Assembly (NCBI GenBank): GCA_017482355.1
Contig: JAFUNJ010000007.1
Span: forward strand, 1 to 64,000
Length of the DNA stretch: 64,000 bases
Direction: 5' to 3'
DNA from: Clostridia bacterium
GTDB lineage: Bacteria; Bacillota; Clostridia; Oscillospirales; CAG-272
Part shown: positions 16,482 to 25,923 of the stretch, piece after piece
How positions within the stretch are numbered: the first letter of the stretch is position 1
Layout of the letters: each line of letters starts with the position of its first letter
Program-made: the position numbers and the translations under genes
Notes under the pieces: model-generated
Seen by the model: only the letters and a program-made list of their open reading frames with translations
Told to the model about the DNA's origin: nothing
Database searches by the model: none

Positions 16482-17465
16482 TTATCGGAGCGTTCTGTTT
16501 TCCTTACGCCATTTTGAGGGCGATATTCCGTAGCGCTCGCGGAATCGGCGATGGAAAAAGCTGTTGTTATCGTAGCCGACCGCCTCGGCTATTTCGGTTA
16601 TAGGCAGGTCGGTATGCAGGAGCATCTGCTCCGCTTCCGAAAAACGGCGTTCGCTGACAAGCGCGGTGAAGGTAGCTCCGTAAAGCTCCTTTATGCGTTT
16701 GCTGACGTACGGCTCGGACATTGTGAGTATAGAGGCAAGCTCGGAGAGCGACGCGGTCTTATAGAAGCTCTGAATATACGCCCCGATCTTTTCTCTAACA
16801 GGATCGCGCTCGGGGTCTCCCGACGAGGAATAGAGAAGCATCTCGGGCTTTGCCTCAAAATGGCGGAGGAGAAGCGAGAGCGTTTCGCGGAGTATGCCCT
16901 TCGGAGTGTCTGACTCAAACAGGCACTGGCAGATCAGCCCTTCGATAAGTGCCTCAGCGTACGGGTTGCTGTCAAACCCGTATATGAGAAAGCGCCCCTC
17001 GCCGTGTTCATTTTCTTCCTGCTCGGCAAAATCACGAAGCGACGGGTCGCCTCTGAATCTTGCACCTGCGATGCCGACGTAATCGGATGAAACTATCAGG
17101 TTTACCGCAATATCGTTTTCGCCCGACGCTCTTATTCCGTGGGAAATATGTCTGTTCATCATTATCAGCTGACCTTCCTTGATATCGAAGGTCTTGCCGT
17201 TGATAATATGGCGTATTTCGCCGCGGATCACGCACATTATCTCGATGTAATTATGCGAATGCCTCGGGAATTCGACGAATCTCGTATGCGGACGTGCGCT
17301 GACGGTTTTTGAAAGGTCAATGACGTTGTAAATATAGTCCCGTTGGCGGAGCTTCATGTTCGCAAACGCCGTTTCGGCGTCTGACGCCATGCTGTAATCC
17401 TCAGACAGGACCGACATTTCGTTTTCGCTTATTGCGGAGAGACGGTTTATAATGCTTTCGTTCAT
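16482..17465 (-). CDS. AraC-family regulator, probable activator of the rhamnose operon
   Basis: A 327-residue AraC/XylS regulator. An N-terminal cupin-like sugar-sensing domain (about residues 60-160: FPRHSHNYIEIMCVIRGE, with the metal/sugar pocket histidines) precedes two helix-turn-helix motifs at the C-terminus (SLSELASILTMSEPYVSKR; ITEIAEAVGYDNNSFFHRRF). It is transcribed divergently from rhaB-rhaA-rhaD, so it most likely senses L-rhamnose and activates that operon, like RhaS/RhaR. AGAGGT precedes the ATG. The assignment to rhamnose rests on position. Confidence 0.85.
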   Translation of the reverse strand: MNESIINRLSAISENEMSVLSEDYSMASDAETAFANMKLRQRDYIYNVIDLSKTVSARPHTRFVEFPRHSHNYIEIMCVIRGEIRHIINGKTFDIKEGQLIMMNRHISHGIRASGENDIAVNLIVSSDYVGIAGARFRGDPSLRDFAEQEENEHGEGRFLIYGFDSNPYAEALIEGLICQCLFESDTPKGILRETLSLLLRHFEAKPEMLLYSSSGDPERDPVREKIGAYIQSFYKTASLSELASILTMSEPYVSKRIKELYGATFTALVSERRFSEAEQMLLHTDLPITEIAEAVGYDNNSFFHRRFRERYGISPSKWRKENRTLR

Positions 17466-17494
17466 TTTTTACCTCTAAAAGTGGCTGTAATTTG

Positions 17495-17523
17495 ATTTTA
17501 ACATACCAAAAGCCGCTTTTCAA
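17495..17523 (-). promoter_or_regulatory. Promoter of the AraC gene with an internal palindrome
   Basis: On the minus strand TTGAAA (17518-17523), 17-base spacer and TAAAAT (17495-17500). The spacer and -35 contain a perfect inverted repeat AAAAGC-C-GCTTTT (17508-17520), a candidate operator for autoregulation. Confidence 0.6.
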
Positions 17524-17547
17524 GATAAAATGTTAAAAAAGAACGCA

Positions 17548-17596
17548 AAAAGAGGATAAAATATGCTCTTTTATATTATTTTCAATGTGATATACT
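17548..17596 (+). promoter_or_regulatory. Activator-dependent promoter of rhaBAD (putative)
   Basis: TATACT (17591-17596) serves as a -10 box 31 bases before the rhaB start, but no good -35 box lies 17 bases upstream. Instead an inverted repeat AAAAGAG (17548-17554) / CTCTTTT (17566-17572) occupies that place, as expected when an AraC-type activator replaces the -35 contact. Confidence 0.5.
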
Positions 17597-17627
17597 TAAA
17601 ATGTATATCTATGTTTTTGGAGGAATT

Positions 17628-19019
17628 ATGTATTATCTTGCAATAGACATCGGCGCGTCAAGCGGACGCCACATTATCGGTTCTTATGAAAACGGAAAGA
17701 TCGTGACCGAGGAGATGTATCGCTTCCCGAACGGAATGAAGAAAAACGAAAACGGCACTCTCGTATGGGATACGGTATCTCTTGCCCACCACATCAAGGA
17801 AGGCATCAAGGCATGCGTTCTGAAGGGCAAAAGCCCCGATTATATAGGTATCGACACCTGGGGCGTTGACTTCGTTCTTCTCGATAAGGACGGAAAGCTT
17901 ATAGGCGACGCTGTCGGTTACCGCGATAAGCGTACCGACGGAATGGACACCGAGCTTTATAAGACCGTTCCCGAAAAGGAGCTTTATTTGAGAACGGGAA
18001 TCCAGAAGGCGCTTCTTAATACGATCTATCAGCTCGAGTACGTAAAGACTCATTTGCCCGAGCAGCTTGAAAAGGCGGAAACGCTTCTTATGATGCCCGA
18101 CTATCTTGCATATCTGCTTACTGGCGTTCCTTGCTCGGAGTATACGATAGCAACGACAGGTCAGCTCGTTCGCGCAGGCGAAAAGGATTGGGACTACGAG
18201 CTTATCGAAAAGCTCGGACTTCCGAAAAAGATATTCAGACCGCTTAGAATGCCCGGTCATATCGTCGGCGAGCTTTCGAGCGCAGTAAAGGAAGAGACGG
18301 GCGCGCTGAACGCCAAGGTCATCTTCCCCCCGACGCACGACACCGCCTCTGCGGTTGCGGCTGTTCCGACAAATGAAGAGGATATTATCTACATAAGCTC
18401 GGGAACATGGTCGCTTATCGGTGTTGAGAGGATCGAGCCCGACGCGTCGGAAAACAGCATGAAGCATAACTTTACGAACGAGGGCGGAATCTTCGGACGT
18501 TACCGTTATCTTAAGAATATAACGGGACTTTGGATGATACAGTCAATGAAGAAGGAGCTCGATAAGGGCTATACCTTCGATATGCTTTGCGATATGGCAA
18601 AGGAATACGGCGGCACTCCCCTGCGTATTGATCCGAACGACGCGCGCTTTACCGCGCCTGAAAGCATGATCGAGGAGGTAAAGAATGCCCTCGGCAAGCC
18701 CGATCTTTCTATCGGCGAGATGTTCTCGGTCGTTTATCACAGTCTCGCGGATGCTTATAAGAGAGCATCGGACGAGCTTGAGGAGCTTCTCGGACGCGAA
18801 ATGAAGGCGATACATATCGTCGGCGGCGGAAGCAAGGACGATTATCTTTGTGCGCTTACCGCAGCTGCAACCGGCAAGACGGTATATGCAGGACCTTCCG
18901 AGGCGACGGCTATTGGAAACCTGATCTCTCAGATGCTGGCTACAGGTGTTTTCAAGACGTTGCCCGAGGCAAGAACTGCCGTTTATAACAGCTTTAACGT
19001 CAGGAGAGTAACACTGTGA
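17628..19019 (+). CDS. rhaB: Rhamnulokinase
   Basis: A 463-residue FGGY-family sugar kinase that phosphorylates L-rhamnulose to L-rhamnulose 1-phosphate in the cytoplasm. The N-terminal ATPase motif DIGASSGR (about residues 6-13), GIDTWGVDF, the FPPTHDTASAV stretch, ISSGTWSL and the C-terminal adenosine motif IVGGGSKDDYL are typical of RhaB. GGAGGA is ideally spaced before the ATG at 17628; the in-frame ATG at 17601 lacks one. First gene of the rha operon; the next gene starts inside its stop codon. Confidence 0.95.
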   Translation: MYYLAIDIGASSGRHIIGSYENGKIVTEEMYRFPNGMKKNENGTLVWDTVSLAHHIKEGIKACVLKGKSPDYIGIDTWGVDFVLLDKDGKLIGDAVGYRDKRTDGMDTELYKTVPEKELYLRTGIQKALLNTIYQLEYVKTHLPEQLEKAETLLMMPDYLAYLLTGVPCSEYTIATTGQLVRAGEKDWDYELIEKLGLPKKIFRPLRMPGHIVGELSSAVKEETGALNAKVIFPPTHDTASAVAAVPTNEEDIIYISSGTWSLIGVERIEPDASENSMKHNFTNEGGIFGRYRYLKNITGLWMIQSMKKELDKGYTFDMLCDMAKEYGGTPLRIDPNDARFTAPESMIEEVKNALGKPDLSIGEMFSVVYHSLADAYKRASDELEELLGREMKAIHIVGGGSKDDYLCALTAAATGKTVYAGPSEATAIGNLISQMLATGVFKTLPEARTAVYNSFNVRRVTL

Positions 19020-20263
19020 ACGTAATTTACGAAGAAGCGAAAAAACGCTACGCGGAATTTGGAATTGATACCGAACGGGTCATGAACGACCTTGCCAAAG
19101 CCGAGATCTCGGTCCACTGCTGGCAGGGCGACGACGTAGGCGGCTTTGACAGCCCCGACGCACTTTCGGGCGGCATTCAGGCGACGGGTAACTATCCCGG
19201 AAAGGCAAGAACGCCCGACGAGCTGATGGCGGATATCGACAAGGCGCTTTCCCTTGTTCCGGGCGCGCACAAGCTTAACATTCATGCCTGCTACGCGATC
19301 TTTGAGGAGGGAGAATTTGCCGACAGAGACGCGCTCGAGCCGAAACACTTTAAAAAATGGGTCGATTTTGCGCTCGAGAGAGGGCTCGGTATTGATTTTA
19401 ACCCGACCTTCTTCTCGCATCCCAAGGCGGCGGAATTTACGCTTTCCTCGCCCGACGAGGAGATAAGAAAGTTCTGGGTGCGTCACGGAATCGCTTGTAT
19501 TCGTATCGCCGAGTATTTTGCAGAAATGACGGGCAAGGTGTCTGTCATGAATATATGGATCCCCGACGGCTACAAGGATATTCCTGCCGATAGGATAGGC
19601 CCGCGTGCGCGCTTCAAGGAGTCGCTTGACGAGATCATCGGATGCGGATACGACAAGGAAAAGGTCTACGTCTGCCTTGAGAGCAAGGTGTTCGGTATCG
19701 GTCTTGAATCCTATACCGTCGGCTCTGCAGAATTTACTCTCGGCTACGCGCAGGCAAACGGACTCGTGCCGCTTATGGATAACGGTCACTATCATCCTAC
19801 AGAGGTCGTTTCCGACAAGATATCCTCGCTTCTGCTTCTTAACCCCAAGCTCGCGCTTCATATAACGAGAAGCGTTCGCTGGGATTCCGACCACGTCGTC
19901 CGTTACGATGACGAGACTAAGGAGATCGCAAAGGAGATCGTTGCGAGCGGAAGAATGGACGACATAGCAATGGCGCTTGATTTCTTCGACGCGTCGATAA
20001 ACCGTATAGCTGCATGGGTCATCGGTATCAGATCCTTCCGCAAGGCACTGCTCAGCGCTATGCTGACGCCAAATGCAATGTTCACCGAGCTTCAGAATAA
20101 AGGCGAGATGACGAAGCTTATGGCGTTGCAGGAAGAGATGAAGACGCTTCCCCTCGGCGCAGTTTGGGAGGAATTTTGCGTAAGAAACGGCGTACCAGGA
20201 GACCTTTCCTGGCTTGCTGAAATAGAAAAATACGAAAAGGAAGTCTTGAGACATAGAGTATGA
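19016..20263 (+). CDS. rhaA: L-rhamnose isomerase
   Basis: A 415-residue metal-dependent isomerase that converts L-rhamnose to L-rhamnulose, the first step of the pathway. The family blocks SVHCWQGDDVGGFD, KLNIHACYA, GIDFNPTFFSHP, VMNIWIPDGYKD and DNGHYHPTE are intact, including the His, Asp and Glu metal ligands. It starts with GTG at 19016, overlapping the rhaB stop by four bases (GTGA), with CAGGAG inside rhaB, so translation is coupled. Length agrees with the usual 415-420. Confidence 0.96.
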   Translation: MNVIYEEAKKRYAEFGIDTERVMNDLAKAEISVHCWQGDDVGGFDSPDALSGGIQATGNYPGKARTPDELMADIDKALSLVPGAHKLNIHACYAIFEEGEFADRDALEPKHFKKWVDFALERGLGIDFNPTFFSHPKAAEFTLSSPDEEIRKFWVRHGIACIRIAEYFAEMTGKVSVMNIWIPDGYKDIPADRIGPRARFKESLDEIIGCGYDKEKVYVCLESKVFGIGLESYTVGSAEFTLGYAQANGLVPLMDNGHYHPTEVVSDKISSLLLLNPKLALHITRSVRWDSDHVVRYDDETKEIAKEIVASGRMDDIAMALDFFDASINRIAAWVIGIRSFRKALLSAMLTPNAMFTELQNKGEMTKLMALQEEMKTLPLGAVWEEFCVRNGVPGDLSWLAEIEKYEKEVLRHRV

Positions 20264-20273
20264 GGTGAATACC

Positions 20274-21086
20274 ATGAAGAATATATTTGACGCACCTTTT
20301 ATTTGTGAAATGAGAAAAACTACTGCCAATATGTACCGTCTCGGCTGGGACGAGCGTAACGGCGGAAACGTAAGCTATCTGCTCACGGAGGAGGAGGTAA
20401 GCGAGTACCTTGATACGAGCAAGGTCATAAGAACTATCCCGATCGGCTTCAAGGCAGACGATCTTATCGGAAAGTATTTCCTTGTAACGGGTACGGGAAA
20501 ATACTTTAAGAACGTTGACGGAGATATTGAAAACAACCTCGGTATCATCCGTATCGCGCCCGACGGCGAGACCGCAGAGCTTATTTGGGGATATAAGGAC
20601 GGCGGACGCTTCACGAGTGAGCTTCCCGCACATCTTATGTCGCACATGGCGCGTCTTAAGGTCGATCCCGAGAATCGTATCGTAATGCATACTCACCCGA
20701 CGAATACCGTCGCAATGACGCATATCCATCCTCTTGACGATAAGTCGTTTACCCGCACTATATGGGGAACCTGCACCGAGTGCATCGTCGTATTCCCTGA
20801 GGGGATCGGCGTGCTTCCTTGGATGGTCTGCGGAAACAACGAGATCGGAATTGCAACTGCAGAGAAGATGAGCGATTACCGCCTTGTCATTTGGTCACAG
20901 CACGGAATCTACGGCGCAGGCAAGAGCTTGGACGAGACATTCGGACTTATCGAGACCGTCGAGAAGGGCGCTGAGCTTTATATGAAGTACGCAAGCTTCC
21001 CGATTTTGAACAGAATTACCGACGACGATCTCCGCGCCCTTACAAAGGCGTTCAACATTAAGTTCAGAGAAGATTTTCTTGATTAA
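20274..21086 (+). CDS. rhaD: Rhamnulose-1-phosphate aldolase
   Basis: A 270-residue zinc-dependent class II aldolase that splits L-rhamnulose 1-phosphate into dihydroxyacetone phosphate and L-lactaldehyde. The zinc ligands lie in MHTHPTN and in SQHGIYGAG, and GGNVSYL near residue 28 contributes to phosphate binding. The start is the ATG at 20274, which has AGGTG six bases upstream; the GTG at 20265 lies inside that site. Third gene of rhaBAD. No lactaldehyde reductase, mutarotase or rhamnose transporter is in the window. Confidence 0.95.
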   Translation: MKNIFDAPFICEMRKTTANMYRLGWDERNGGNVSYLLTEEEVSEYLDTSKVIRTIPIGFKADDLIGKYFLVTGTGKYFKNVDGDIENNLGIIRIAPDGETAELIWGYKDGGRFTSELPAHLMSHMARLKVDPENRIVMHTHPTNTVAMTHIHPLDDKSFTRTIWGTCTECIVVFPEGIGVLPWMVCGNNEIGIATAEKMSDYRLVIWSQHGIYGAGKSLDETFGLIETVEKGAELYMKYASFPILNRITDDDLRALTKAFNIKFREDFLD

Positions 21087-21092
21087 AAATTT

Positions 21093-21122
21093 AAAAGCCA
21101 TTCGCTACTGCGAATGGCTTTT
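21093..21122. terminator. Bidirectional terminator after rhaD
   Basis: AAAAGCCATTCGC (21093-21105) pairs with GCGAATGGCTTTT (21110-21122) around a 4-base loop. A- and T-runs flank it, and its right arm overlaps the end of the convergent small membrane protein gene. Confidence 0.85.
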
Positions 21123-21416
21123 TCTTTTACGATTTTTGATCCCATACTCGATCAGAAGATATATCGGTCCGAGGGCAAACAGTATAAGAAACGGCAGAAA
21201 TACGCGTTTCAGGTAGTTAACGTCGGACATGAAGAAGGTCTCTGTTTCCGCTTTGTCGTCTGTCTTGCCGTCGATGCTGTTTTTAACTATGTTTTCGTCC
21301 TTTTCGACCGTCAGATTGCGGTCGATGACCTTATTTTCGGGCAGGTGCATGGCGTAGGTCGGAAGCGTTAGAGCAAGGATGAGGATTATCGGCAAAATGA
21401 GCTTAATTATCTTCAT
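21105..21416 (-). CDS. Small bitopic membrane protein
   Basis: A 103-residue protein with an N-terminal signal peptide or helix (residues 1-22, ending PTYAMH), a charged extracytoplasmic stretch of about 40 residues rich in Lys, Asp and Glu, one membrane helix (FLPFLILFALGPIYLLIEY) and a basic tail. Not recognised. The ATG has GGAGGTC inside the end of the upstream MFS-like gene and overlaps it by 14 bases, so the two are coupled and may act together. The gene ends within the terminator shared with rhaD. Confidence 0.6.
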   Translation of the reverse strand: MKIIKLILPIILILALTLPTYAMHLPENKVIDRNLTVEKDENIVKNSIDGKTDDKAETETFFMSDVNYLKRVFLPFLILFALGPIYLLIEYGIKNRKRKSHSQ

Positions 21417-22458
21417 TTATGACCTCCTCGCTTTCGGGCGTTTTCCGTGAAAACGGCAATTCTGCCGCCACGGTAACGGCTATTATCATCGCGCTTATGA
21501 GAAGCATTAAAATTCCGTTCAGCTTTGAAAAATGCGCAAATACCTGACCGAGATAAGCCGTGCCTGACATGAGCGCAAAGGAAAACGCGGGCTTTTTCGG
21601 GAAAAGGCGAGCTACCGAAGTCAGCATCGGTGCAAGCGACATCGAGAGTAAAAGCAGTCCGAGAAGCGAAAGCCACTTGCGGTCAGCGCAGAAGCAGATA
21701 AGGACCGTACCCGAAGAGACCGATGCGGCGACTGTCATTATGCGTCCGATGCGGTCGCAAACGAATCCGCCGACCGAGCGCCCGAGACCAATTGCGATAA
21801 GTAGCTGAAACTGCGTTTTATATGTGAAGTTCCACTCAAAGCGGAAAGATGAAAACTCGAAGGAAAGAAGCAGGTATGAAAAAATGAGAAAGACAAGCGG
21901 AAGCAGTGAAAAAGCCGTTTTTTTCGCCGTTTTTTCTTCCGTACAGTCATTATTTTGACATTTGTCGGATGGAACTGCGAGGATCATAAGAAGGGGCGCT
22001 AAAAGATACGCGTAGAGTCCCGAATAGACAGCACATGACAGCCCTATGCTCTGAGCGCCGATGAGAAGCCCGATCCAGCCGCTCTTGCCGTTTGAGCGCG
22101 AAAGGATCAAGGACGACGCAAATGAATAAAAAAGCGCAGAACCGAGACCGAGAAGGACTATTTTAAGGTTGATCCCGAAGCTCGGCGGCAGAAAAAATCC
22201 GAGTATTACAAAAAACACAGAAAGACGCACGCCGGTATGCTTATTATTCACTTTGTCGGCAAAAACGGAGAAAATGCTCATCGCGCCGACGGATATGACG
22301 TTAAAAAGTATAATAAGCATAGACATTCTGTCGTAGCTTATCAGATGCGCAAGGTGATCGAATATAACCGAGCGGCAGACGGCGGATAAGCATAAGCTCA
22401 TAAGAGCGTAGCGTATAGAAAGCGAAGTATTGGTAAATCTCGGTTTGTATGCCTTCAT
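21403..22458 (-). CDS. MFS-like membrane transporter
   Basis: A 351-residue protein with about ten to eleven membrane helices. GRSVGGFVCDRIGR (after the central loop) matches the MFS inter-helix motif, and FADKVNNKHTG is a weaker first copy. The central cytoplasmic loop (KCQNNDCTEEKTAKK) separates the two halves. Shorter than the usual 400 residues, so a terminal helix may be missing. The substrate is unknown. AGGAGG precedes the ATG and a consensus promoter lies just upstream; the small bitopic gene is coupled downstream. Confidence 0.7.
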   Translation of the reverse strand: MKAYKPRFTNTSLSIRYALMSLCLSAVCRSVIFDHLAHLISYDRMSMLIILFNVISVGAMSIFSVFADKVNNKHTGVRLSVFFVILGFFLPPSFGINLKIVLLGLGSALFYSFASSLILSRSNGKSGWIGLLIGAQSIGLSCAVYSGLYAYLLAPLLMILAVPSDKCQNNDCTEEKTAKKTAFSLLPLVFLIFSYLLLSFEFSSFRFEWNFTYKTQFQLLIAIGLGRSVGGFVCDRIGRIMTVAASVSSGTVLICFCADRKWLSLLGLLLLSMSLAPMLTSVARLFPKKPAFSFALMSGTAYLGQVFAHFSKLNGILMLLISAMIIAVTVAAELPFSRKTPESEEVINEDN

Positions 22459-22487
22459 ACTGCCTCCTCGACTTTTTTGATAGCAAT

Positions 22488-22516
22488 ATTATATCTGATT
22501 TCGACTAATTTGTCAA
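22488..22516 (-). promoter_or_regulatory. Promoter of the MFS-like gene
   Basis: On the minus strand TTGACA (22511-22516), 17-base spacer and TATAAT (22488-22493): both boxes are perfect. Confidence 0.8.
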
Positions 22517-22564
22517 CTTGACGTGAATTAGCGATATAAAGTTAATTAAGTTATTATAAAAGTG

Positions 22565-23253
<689 letters not shown>

Positions 23254-23254
<1 letters not shown>

Positions 23255-23739
23255 TGACGGAATATATCCTTTCCGAGAAGGTCGTTGCCTCTCTTCGGGA
23301 CAAGTCACTTACGATATTTACGGCTGAATCCTGCACGGGCGGACTGCTTTCAAAAATGCTGACCGATGTGTCGGGTGCGTCGAGCGTTGTTCTCGGCGGG
23401 GTCGTGTCGTATACGAATGAAATAAAAAAATCGCTTCTCGGTGTCAGCACCGAGACGATAGACACCTATACCGCGGTATCCGAGCAGTGCTGCTATGAAA
23501 TGGCAGAGGGTGCGCGTCGGGTATCGGGGGCGGATATAGGCATTTCAACTACGGGATACGCAAGCGGGGGAGAGGGAGTCCCCTCCGATATGGCGGGCGT
23601 TGTCTACGTTGGTATCTCTGACATCTACGGTACGTCTGTTTACAGATTAAAGCTAAGTGGTAATAGAGACGAGGTAAGAAGAGGGGCGGCATGCGAGCTG
23701 CTTGAAACTCTCCTTTACCGAGTCGAAGCTTACGAATAA
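23254..23739 (+). CDS. pncC: Nicotinamide-nucleotide amidohydrolase (CinA C-terminal domain)
   Basis: A 161-residue PncC/CinA C-terminal domain without the N-terminal MoeA-like part. Such stand-alone enzymes deamidate NMN to nicotinic acid mononucleotide in NAD recycling. The family signature is AESCTGGLLSKMLTDVSGAS (about residues 24-43), followed by GGVVSYTNEIKKSLLGV, the AVSE..C.EMAEGAR helix and the STTGYASGG loop, where most relatives have TGIAGP. The ATG overlaps the last base of the upp stop codon. Confidence 0.88.
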
Positions 23740-23756
23740 CCGATAGGAACAAAAAT

Positions 23757-25922
23757 ATGAAAGAAATGAATGTTAAAAATGGCAGAGCAATAAATAAGAA
23801 GTACGTGAGAAATCTCATTTTAATGCTTCTCTTTTTCCCTATTTCCGTTTTTTATCTTGAAATGATCGTTCGCCTCTGTACGACAGGTGCGCCGACCGTA
23901 ATTGAATTTATCAATATTTTCTTCTTCTCATTTTCGTTCGGTGCATTTATATCGTTCATTCTGTCGCTTATAAAGAATCGGACGGTGCTCAGGATAATAG
24001 CGGTAGCGCTCATTGTTTTGATCACGATCATCATCTGCTCGCAAATGATATACTTCCAGATATTCAGATTTTACTACAGTCTCGACAATGCCTCGATGGC
24101 AGGTCAGGCAGTCGGTGATTTTGGCGAGATAATGTGGAAAACTATCGGCAGTAATATTGGTTATATCCTGATCCTTGCCATTCCTGCGATTCTGATGTCG
24201 GTATTCAACAAGGTGCTTTCTAACTATCCTACAAGAAGGATCCCTCCGATCCTGAACTATTTCTGCGTTGCGGTGATGGCACTTGCGTTCATCTGCGGTT
24301 CGGTATCGGTTGCGACGGACAACGGAGAATACGGCTCGCTTTATTATTACAGATACGTCGACTCGACCGAGAGTGCAGGTAAGTTCGGTATACTTACCTC
24401 CATGCGATTGGAGCTTCAGGCAAAGATCTTTGGTAAGTTTGAGGAAAATGTAGATATCAAGCAGGGAATGAACGATATTTATAACCCGTTCGAGACTGAC
24501 GGAAACGATACTACCAATCCCGACGTAACAGATCCTGACGGAACGACTGAGCCGCCTGCTCCTCCGATCGTTTACGGTGACAACGTAATGGAAAACCTCG
24601 ATTTTTCCAAAACAAGCGGAAAAATAGGCGAGCTTAACAAGTATTTTTCATCGCTAACACCTACAAAGAAAAACGAATATACGGGAATGTTTGAGGGGTA
24701 TAACCTCATATTCCTGTCACTTGAGGGCTTCTCGCATCACGTTATAGATCCGAACCTCACGCCTACCCTTTACATGATGGCGAATGAGGGCTTCGTGTTC
24801 GAGAACTTCTATAACAGCGTCTGGGGCGGATCGACATCAACGGGCGAATATGCAAACCTGACGGGTAACTTCTACAACAGCACCGCTTGTATGCAGACGC
24901 TCCTTCCGAAGACTTATCAGCCCTTTACTCTCGGAAATCAGTTTAAGAAGCTCGGATATACTACTAAGGCGTACCACGCTTGGACTCACACCTACTATAA
25001 CCGTGACGAGTCTCATCCCGTGCTCGGTTACGAGTGGATAGCGTATAACAGAAACAACGTCAAGGGCTATTCCGGACTTGAAGATTTCACGTTCGAGGAC
25101 GGAACAAAAATGAAATTTCCGTGGGTGCCGTCAGACCATGATACTGCAAGGATCACGGTAAACGACTTTGTTGACAAAGAGCCGTTCCACGTTTACTATA
25201 TGACGATAAGCGGTCACACCGAGTACAACTGGACGGGAAACGCGATGTGTAAGAAGCACAAGGCGTTTATAAACAGCTACTGCCAGCAGTACGGTCTAAA
25301 CTATTCCGACAAGGTAAAGGCGTATCTTGCCTGCCAGTACGAGGTCGAGCTTATGCTGACCGAGCTCGTGGACAGATTGCGCGAAGCAGGCGTGCTTGAC
25401 AGAACCGTTTTCGCAATGGGCGCAGATCATTATCCGTACGGACTTTGGGACGACAATAACGGAGCTTATCTGGCTGAGCTTTACGGTATACCGGCGGATG
25501 ATATAAGCAGTAATTTTGAGCTTTACAGAAATGCGTTTATAATCTGGAATTCCGCGATGGAGGAGCCGATACACGTTGATACGCCCTGCTCGGCTATCGA
25601 CATTCTGCCTACGCTTTCAAACCTATTCGGTCTTGAATACGATTCGCGTCTTATGGCGGGAACCGATGTGCTTTCCGACATTGAGCCGGTAGTTATCGTG
25701 AATTTCGATAACAAAAAGGGCTCGTGGAACTGGATAACCAAATACGGAAGCTACACGACTTCGGATAAAAAGTTTACTCTCGCTCAGGGATTTACCGCAA
25801 CCGACGCTGAGATCGAGGCATACGTCAAGAGCGTAAATCAGCTTGTCTCGGCAAAAAGAAAATATTCATTCTACGTAATAGAAAACGACTATTACGCGTA
25901 TGTATTCGGAAAGAAAGAGTAA
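23757..25922 (+). CDS. LtaS-type phosphoglycerol transferase / sulfatase-fold protein
   Basis: A 721-residue membrane enzyme with about five N-terminal helices, a Thr/Pro/Asp-rich linker (near residues 245-275) and an extracellular alkaline-phosphatase-like domain. It fits the lipoteichoic acid synthase group. The metal and nucleophile residues are recognisable: Glu in LSLEGF (about residue 323), the Thr in GGSTSTGEYANLTG, and Asp-His in MGADHYPYG. It probably polymerises or attaches glycerol phosphate on a surface glycan. ATAGGAA lies before the ATG. It sits 17 bases after pncC and directly before proB. Confidence 0.85.
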   Translation: MKEMNVKNGRAINKKYVRNLILMLLFFPISVFYLEMIVRLCTTGAPTVIEFINIFFFSFSFGAFISFILSLIKNRTVLRIIAVALIVLITIIICSQMIYFQIFRFYYSLDNASMAGQAVGDFGEIMWKTIGSNIGYILILAIPAILMSVFNKVLSNYPTRRIPPILNYFCVAVMALAFICGSVSVATDNGEYGSLYYYRYVDSTESAGKFGILTSMRLELQAKIFGKFEENVDIKQGMNDIYNPFETDGNDTTNPDVTDPDGTTEPPAPPIVYGDNVMENLDFSKTSGKIGELNKYFSSLTPTKKNEYTGMFEGYNLIFLSLEGFSHHVIDPNLTPTLYMMANEGFVFENFYNSVWGGSTSTGEYANLTGNFYNSTACMQTLLPKTYQPFTLGNQFKKLGYTTKAYHAWTHTYYNRDESHPVLGYEWIAYNRNNVKGYSGLEDFTFEDGTKMKFPWVPSDHDTARITVNDFVDKEPFHVYYMTISGHTEYNWTGNAMCKKHKAFINSYCQQYGLNYSDKVKAYLACQYEVELMLTELVDRLREAGVLDRTVFAMGADHYPYGLWDDNNGAYLAELYGIPADDISSNFELYRNAFIIWNSAMEEPIHVDTPCSAIDILPTLSNLFGLEYDSRLMAGTDVLSDIEPVVIVNFDNKKGSWNWITKYGSYTTSDKKFTLAQGFTATDAEIEAYVKSVNQLVSAKRKYSFYVIENDYYAYVFGKKE

Positions 25923-25923
25923 A

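Noticed and set aside
18983-20329. 448-codon minus-strand open frame across rhaA and rhaD
   Set aside because: Shadow of rhaA codon usage; it has no family motif and would overlap two essential enzymes of the operon.
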